The position numbers were made by a program, and so were the translations under genes. Below, in pieces: positions 60,785-64,000 of a DNA stretch of 64,000 nucleotides. How positions within the stretch are numbered: position 1 is the first letter of the stretch; each line of letters starts with the position of its first letter. A model generated the notes under the pieces. That model had not been told where the DNA came from and made no database searches. It saw only the letters and a program-made list of their open reading frames with translations. Origin of the DNA: Daejeonella lutea (GTDB lineage Bacteria; Bacteroidota; Bacteroidia; Sphingobacteriales; Sphingobacteriaceae); the NCBI RefSeq assembly GCF_900168015.1, contig NZ_FUYR01000001.1, positions 1,858,943 through 1,922,942 of the forward strand. The letters are read 5' to 3'.

Positions 60785-61147
60785 TTAGCTGGCCGGAACG
60801 AACTTCATGGAAAGTGAGTTCACGCAGTGACGTGTATTTTTCGGGGTAAACCGCTCGCCTTCAAATACATGCCCTAAGTGTGCTCCACAGGTATTGCACA
60901 AGATTTCAGTTCGGCGTCCATCGGCATCAGTTACGCTCTTCACCGCACCAGGAATCTCATCATCAAAACTTGGCCAGCCGCAATGGGATTCAAATTTGTC
61001 TTCTGAACGATAAAGAGGAGTGTCACATCGCTTGCATACATAAGTACCCGGTTGTTTGTTGTCTAAAAGCTCTCCGGTAAATGGCCTTTCTGTACCTTTA
61101 TGAACAATGATATATTCTTCTTCAGGTGTTAGTTTGTTGTACTCCAT
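60785..61147 (-). CDS. msrB: Peptide-methionine (R)-S-oxide reductase
   Basis: 120 residues. Zinc site cysteines in CKRCDTPLY and [14 protein letters not shown]; resolving and catalytic residues [10 protein letters not shown] and [12 protein letters not shown] with the nucleophile cysteine near residue 111. It repairs R-methionine sulfoxide using thioredoxin. Standard length, cytoplasmic, with its own -7 box TATCTTTG at 61163-61170. Confidence 0.97.
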   Translation of the reverse strand: MEYNKLTPEEEYIIVHKGTERPFTGELLDNKQPGTYVCKRCDTPLYRSEDKFESHCGWPSFDDEIPGAVKSVTDADGRRTEILCNTCGAHLGHVFEGERFTPKNTRHCVNSLSMKFVPAS

Positions 61148-61162
61148 CTTTAAATATTTTTA

Positions 61163-61170
61163 CAAAGATA
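61163..61170 (-). promoter_or_regulatory. -7 box of msrB
   Basis: Minus strand TATCTTTG, a full match to TAnnTTTG, 16 nt before the ATG. Confidence 0.65.
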
Positions 61171-61280
61171 AACAGGCAGATAGGTAAAGAGTTTAGTGAG
61201 CCGGAGAAATGACCTTCCCGAAACAATTCTATTCAAATTGCTAAAGCAACAAGTTTGAAAAAAGGCGTAAAGGGTAGTGC

Positions 61281-61676
61281 TTATTCTCCGGGTAACGTAT
61301 AAGTTATCTCCACATTTGCAACGCCCTTACCAAACATACCGATCTTCTTAGCGGCGGCCTGCGAAAGGTCGATAATATAAAATTTGCTGTGAGGACCTCT
61401 GTCGTTTATTCTGACTTCTACGGTCCGGCCATTGTCAACATTCGTCACATTAACTATAGTGCCAAACGGCAGTTTGAGGTGGGCTGCTGTAAGCTTTTTA
61501 TTGCTGAAGACTTCGCCGCTGGTTGTTCTGCGACCATGAAATTTGCTCGCGTAATAGGTAGCCTTTCCGGTTACCGTCATTGTTTTTGATGACTTTGTAT
61601 TACTCCCTGTGGGCTCTCCTGATGCTGTCGCAAAAAGTGTGAAGAGTATAAAAATTAGTGTTTTCATATGCTTCAT
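61281..61676 (-). CDS. RlpA-like double-psi beta-barrel septal protein
   Basis: 131 residues: short signal (LIFILFTLFATASG), then a DPBB domain (GKATYYASKFHGRRTTSGEV, VFSNKKLTAAHLKLPFGTIV, VEVRINDRGPHSKFYIIDLS) with the conserved NDRGP. RlpA-type proteins cut naked glycan strands at the septum; this copy lacks a SPOR domain, so septal targeting by denuded glycan is missing. The start could be either ATG nine bases apart. A CATCTTTG -7-like box lies upstream. Confidence 0.9.
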   Translation of the reverse strand: MKHMKTLIFILFTLFATASGEPTGSNTKSSKTMTVTGKATYYASKFHGRRTTSGEVFSNKKLTAAHLKLPFGTIVNVTNVDNGRTVEVRINDRGPHSKFYIIDLSQAAAKKIGMFGKGVANVEITYTLPGE

Positions 61677-61737
61677 TCATTTGTTGAACGGGTGCAAAGA
61701 TGAGGTTTTCAGATGGAATGAGCAAATTCGAGGGATG

Positions 61738-61780
61738 TTGACATTTGACAGTTGACAGTTGACAGCTCTGGGTGGAAAGG
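61738..61780. repeat. GTTGACA-type heptamer array plus TGGGTGG block
   Basis: TTGACAT-TTGACAG-TTGACAG-TTGACAG in register (61738-61765), then CTCTGGGTGGAAAGG. It is the mirror of the array at 62935-63016, including the TGGGTGGA block. It lies upstream of the rlpA-like gene and downstream of sucD. Confidence 0.85.
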
Positions 61781-61815
61781 ATTTCCGACAAAAAAACATT
61801 CTTTAATCAAACAAA

Positions 61816-61838
61816 AAAACCGGCATTAAGCCGGTTTT
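61816..61838. terminator. Terminator of sucD
   Basis: AAAACCGGC (61816-61824), loop ATTAA, GCCGGTTTT (61830-61838). Nine perfect pairs, with runs on both strands; downstream of sucD by about 75 nt. Confidence 0.92.
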
Positions 61839-61911
61839 TATATTATTATGAGAAGGATTTTCTAATCAAATCTAAGGATCTTGATCTCTGGTTCCTGGTT
61901 CGTTGCTCTTA

Positions 61912-62787
61912 TTATAGTTTGGCCAATTCCTCCGCCATCGCCGCACCAATTTCAGCTGGTGATTCAACAACGCGAATACCGCATTCTCTCATAATCTTCA
62001 TCTTCGCAGCCGCTGTATCATCAGCTCCGCCCACAATAGCTCCTGCATGCCCCATACGACGTCCCGGAGGCGCTGTCTGACCAGCTATAAATCCAACAAC
62101 CGGTTTCGTTCCATTCTCTTTGATCCAACGCGCTGCATCAGCCTCCATACTTCCGCCGATCTCCCCTATCATTACGATGCCCTTGGTTTCCGGATCGTTC
62201 ATTAATAATTCCACAGCTTCTTTAGTAGGGGTTCCAATGATTGGATCACCGCCAATACCAATTGCTGTAGTGATGCCTAAGCCTGCTTTTACAACCTGGT
62301 CAACAGCTTCATAAGTTAAAGTCCCTGATTTAGAAACAATGCCAACGCCGCCTTTTTTGAAAATAAAGCCCGGCATGATGCCAATTTTAGCTTCATCTGC
62401 TGTGATAATCCCAGGGCAGTTAGGACCAATAAGACGTGATTCCTTGTCTGCAAGGTATTCTTTAACCAGGATCATATCCTTAGTCGGGATTCCTTCAGTA
62501 ATACATACAATTACTTTAATACCAGCTTCAGCCGCTTCCATAATGGCATCAGCAGCAAATGCAGGTGGTACGAAAATTATCGATACGTTAGCTCCGGTCT
62601 TATCAACCGCGTCCTTAACAGTATTAAATACTGGTTTGTCAAGGTGAGTTTGACCACCTTTTCCTGGAGTTACACCACCAACTACCTGCGTTCCGTATTC
62701 TATCATTTGCGAGGCATGGTATGTGCCTTCGTTTCCTGTAAAACCCTGAACTATGACTTTTGAATCTTTATTAACCAGTACGCTCAT
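61912..62787 (-). CDS. sucD: Succinate-CoA ligase alpha subunit
   Basis: 291 residues. [20 protein letters not shown] (CoA site), [71 protein letters not shown], where the phosphorylated histidine is in GHAGAI. ADP- or GDP-forming TCA-cycle enzyme; needs SucB-type beta subunit SucC, which is not adjacent. A -7 box TAGCTTTG stands at 62807-62814. Confidence 0.98.
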   Translation of the reverse strand: MSVLVNKDSKVIVQGFTGNEGTYHASQMIEYGTQVVGGVTPGKGGQTHLDKPVFNTVKDAVDKTGANVSIIFVPPAFAADAIMEAAEAGIKVIVCITEGIPTKDMILVKEYLADKESRLIGPNCPGIITADEAKIGIMPGFIFKKGGVGIVSKSGTLTYEAVDQVVKAGLGITTAIGIGGDPIIGTPTKEAVELLMNDPETKGIVMIGEIGGSMEADAARWIKENGTKPVVGFIAGQTAPPGRRMGHAGAIVGGADDTAAAKMKIMRECGIRVVESPAEIGAAMAEELAKL

Positions 62788-62806
62788 TGAATATATTTTT
62801 GTATCG

Positions 62807-62814
62807 CAAAGCTA
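62807..62814 (-). promoter_or_regulatory. -7 box of sucD
   Basis: Minus strand TAGCTTTG, a match to TAnnTTTG, about 20 nt before the ATG; TTG about 20 nt further upstream gives a -33 element. Confidence 0.62.
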
Positions 62815-62934
62815 ACAGAATAGGCTAGAATGTCAAAAGGTAATTAGGAAAAAGAATGTAATAAGATTGATTGCCGTGAATAGCAAATTGTCTGAAATAG
62901 GATTAGTAGGATGATAGGATTCATAGGATCTGGA

Positions 62935-63016
62935 CGGAGAGCGCTCCACCCAAACTGCACATTGTCAATTGTCAATTGTCAACTGTCAACTGTCAACTGT
63001 CAAATGTCCATTGTCT
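62935..63016. repeat. GTTGACA-type heptamer array in reverse orientation, with block
   Basis: Read on the minus strand from the symporter stop: ACAATGGACAT, then GTTGACA-like units (AGTTGAC, AATTGAC) in exact 7-nt register over 62961-63009, then GTGCAGTTTGGGTGGAGCGC. The G-rich block follows the array, as in the copy at 61738-61780, so the two flank sucD as an inverted pair 1.2 kb apart. Confidence 0.9.
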
Positions 63017-63017
63017 A

Positions 63018-64000
63018 TTACCCTTCGCTAACCAGATCGGCTGTTCTGGGATCGGTTGCACGCTTATAAGCCTCCTGGTCAAACTCCCTCTCGCTTTTAG
63101 CGATAACTATCGCTGCCACACCATTCCCGATCAGGTTGGTTATGGCTCGTGCTTCAGACATAAACCTGTCGACACCCAGCAATATCGCAATACTTTCAAT
63201 TGGTATTACTTTCAAAGCAGTAAGAGTGGATGCCAGTACAATAAATCCGCTGCCCGTAACTCCCGCAGCACCTTTCGACGTGATCATTAGAACCCCAATG
63301 ATAGTCAGCTGCTGGCTAAGGGTCAGATTGATATTGAATACCTGCGAAAGGAAAATTACCGCCATCGACAAATAGATCGATGTACCGTCCAGGTTAAACG
63401 AATATCCCGTCGGAATAACCAAGCCAACGACCGGCTTGGAACAGCCAAATTTCTCCATCTTCTGCATCATGCTGGGGAGGGCAGACTCTGATGATGACGT
63501 CCCCAGAACGATTACAATCTCCTGTCTTATAAATTTGAGGTATTTCCAAAGACTGAATTTGAACATGTATGCGATGACGTTCAGAACACCAAAAATGAAC
63601 AGGATCATTGTCATGTAAACTGAAACCATCAATTTGCCTAAAGGATAAAGTGTCTCAATTCCATAAGTTCCAATAGTGTACGCCATCCCCCCGAAAGCAC
63701 CAAAGGGTGCCAACTTCATGATCATTTTCATGATATTAAAAATGACTTGAGAGAGCTTCTCGAACGTATTGATCAATGATGTACCGGTAGAACCCATGCG
63801 GCTCAGTGCAAAGCCAAAGAGTACTGCAAAGAAAAGGATCTGCAGGATATCACCTTTTGCAAAAGAGTCAAAAATATTCTTGGGAACAATGTGGGCGACG
63901 AACTCCAGCCAATTCATCTCAGACGCACCTTCCTGAAAGGGTTGAATTTTAGAAATATCAGGATGAGTAGACCGTATGTCGACTCCCTTACCCGGCTGAA
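63018..64000 (-). CDS. DAACS dicarboxylate/amino-acid:cation symporter, 5' part outside the window
   Basis: 327 codons visible; the frame stays open to base 64000, so the N-terminus is missing and the internal ATG at 63917 is not the start. Motifs: GTSSSESALPSMMQKMEKFG (serine-rich re-entrant hairpin HP1), IPTGYSFNLDGTSIYLSMAV (TM7, with NLDG), SKGAAGVTGSGFIVLASTLT (HP2), FMSEARAITNLIGNGVAAIV (TM8 with the substrate-binding residues). Family members are trimeric elevator transporters for C4-dicarboxylates or glutamate/aspartate with H+ or Na+. The A-R pattern in TM8 (EARAITN) suggests dicarboxylate; not certain. Heptamer array at the stop. Confidence 0.93.
   Translation of the reverse strand, partial: QPGKGVDIRSTHPDISKIQPFQEGASEMNWLEFVAHIVPKNIFDSFAKGDILQILFFAVLFGFALSRMGSTGTSLINTFEKLSQVIFNIMKMIMKLAPFGAFGGMAYTIGTYGIETLYPLGKLMVSVYMTMILFIFGVLNVIAYMFKFSLWKYLKFIRQEIVIVLGTSSSESALPSMMQKMEKFGCSKPVVGLVIPTGYSFNLDGTSIYLSMAVIFLSQVFNINLTLSQQLTIIGVLMITSKGAAGVTGSGFIVLASTLTALKVIPIESIAILLGVDRFMSEARAITNLIGNGVAAIVIAKSEREFDQEAYKRATDPRTADLVSEG

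Overview
The window reads as a chromosomal segment of a Bacteroidota bacterium, most likely family Sphingobacteriaceae (Pedobacter/Mucilaginibacter-like). The reasons are a SusC/SusD pair, other TonB-linked outer membrane machinery, a propeller/triple-Y histidine kinase, DUF3667, DUF3575 and DUF4180 proteins, and promoters with the Bacteroidota -7 box TAnnTTTG instead of a sigma-70 -10. This placement is inference from gene content; no 16S gene is present.

Layout. 1-4.1 kb: 3' part of a SusD-like lipoprotein gene after a complete SusC-like transporter. 4.5-10.8 kb: an AraC regulator and a VOC protein, a LuxR/NarL-type response regulator with its propeller kinase, and an orphan HEAT-repeat gene. 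10.9-21.2 kb: sulfatase, DUF3667 protein, an ECF sigma gene broken by an in-frame TAA, a GAF kinase, a GT2 glycosyltransferase, a TlpA-like protein, and a BlaR1/BlaI pair behind two palindromic operators. 21.6-28.5 kb: small membrane protein, YegP, GH18 chitinase, glucosaminidase, CheY-like regulator, Tat-exported SelA-like PLP enzyme, a PAS protein without ATPase domain, DUF4180, and tRNA-Phe next to a decayed tRNA copy. 28.6-38.7 kb: a tiny basic peptide gene, an Fe-S/CCG oxidoreductase pair split by heptamer arrays, envelope proteins (PEGA, DUF3575), and an operon of TonB receptor, YfiR and CHASE8-like histidine kinase. 38.7-52.7 kb: mostly housekeeping (mtgA, rpsF-rpsR-rplI, dnaX, icd, a serine hydrolase, an SDR, a RluA-type enzyme, panB, carA, eno, ftsB-like). 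52.8-56.2 kb: a double-glycine peptide export cluster (precursor, small HTH protein, C39-peptidase ABC exporter, unusually short HlyD). 56.3-64 kb: vWA-like membrane protein, fabG, methyltransferase, msrB, RlpA, sucD and a DAACS symporter cut by the window edge.

Four signals go beyond ordinary annotation. (1) A CCC-N6-GGG dyad, usually TACCC-N6-GGGTA, lies 25-26 nt upstream of a -7 box at five promoters. Two flank the LuxR-type two-component system and share almost identical sequence; the others precede the PEGA gene, the DUF3575 gene and a 24-codon hydrophobic ORF. The geometry fits the 7-2-7 site of NarL-family regulators, so this may be an envelope regulon. (2) Tandem heptamer arrays with different sequences but exact 7-nt period sit at many gene ends, several starting in the stop codon and paired as inverted arms. 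(3) dnaX holds an A10 run where slippage in either direction gives an almost immediate stop, which would make a gamma-like short product. (4) The double-glycine peptide cluster is self-contained and has a membrane fusion protein apparently lacking the usual hairpin.
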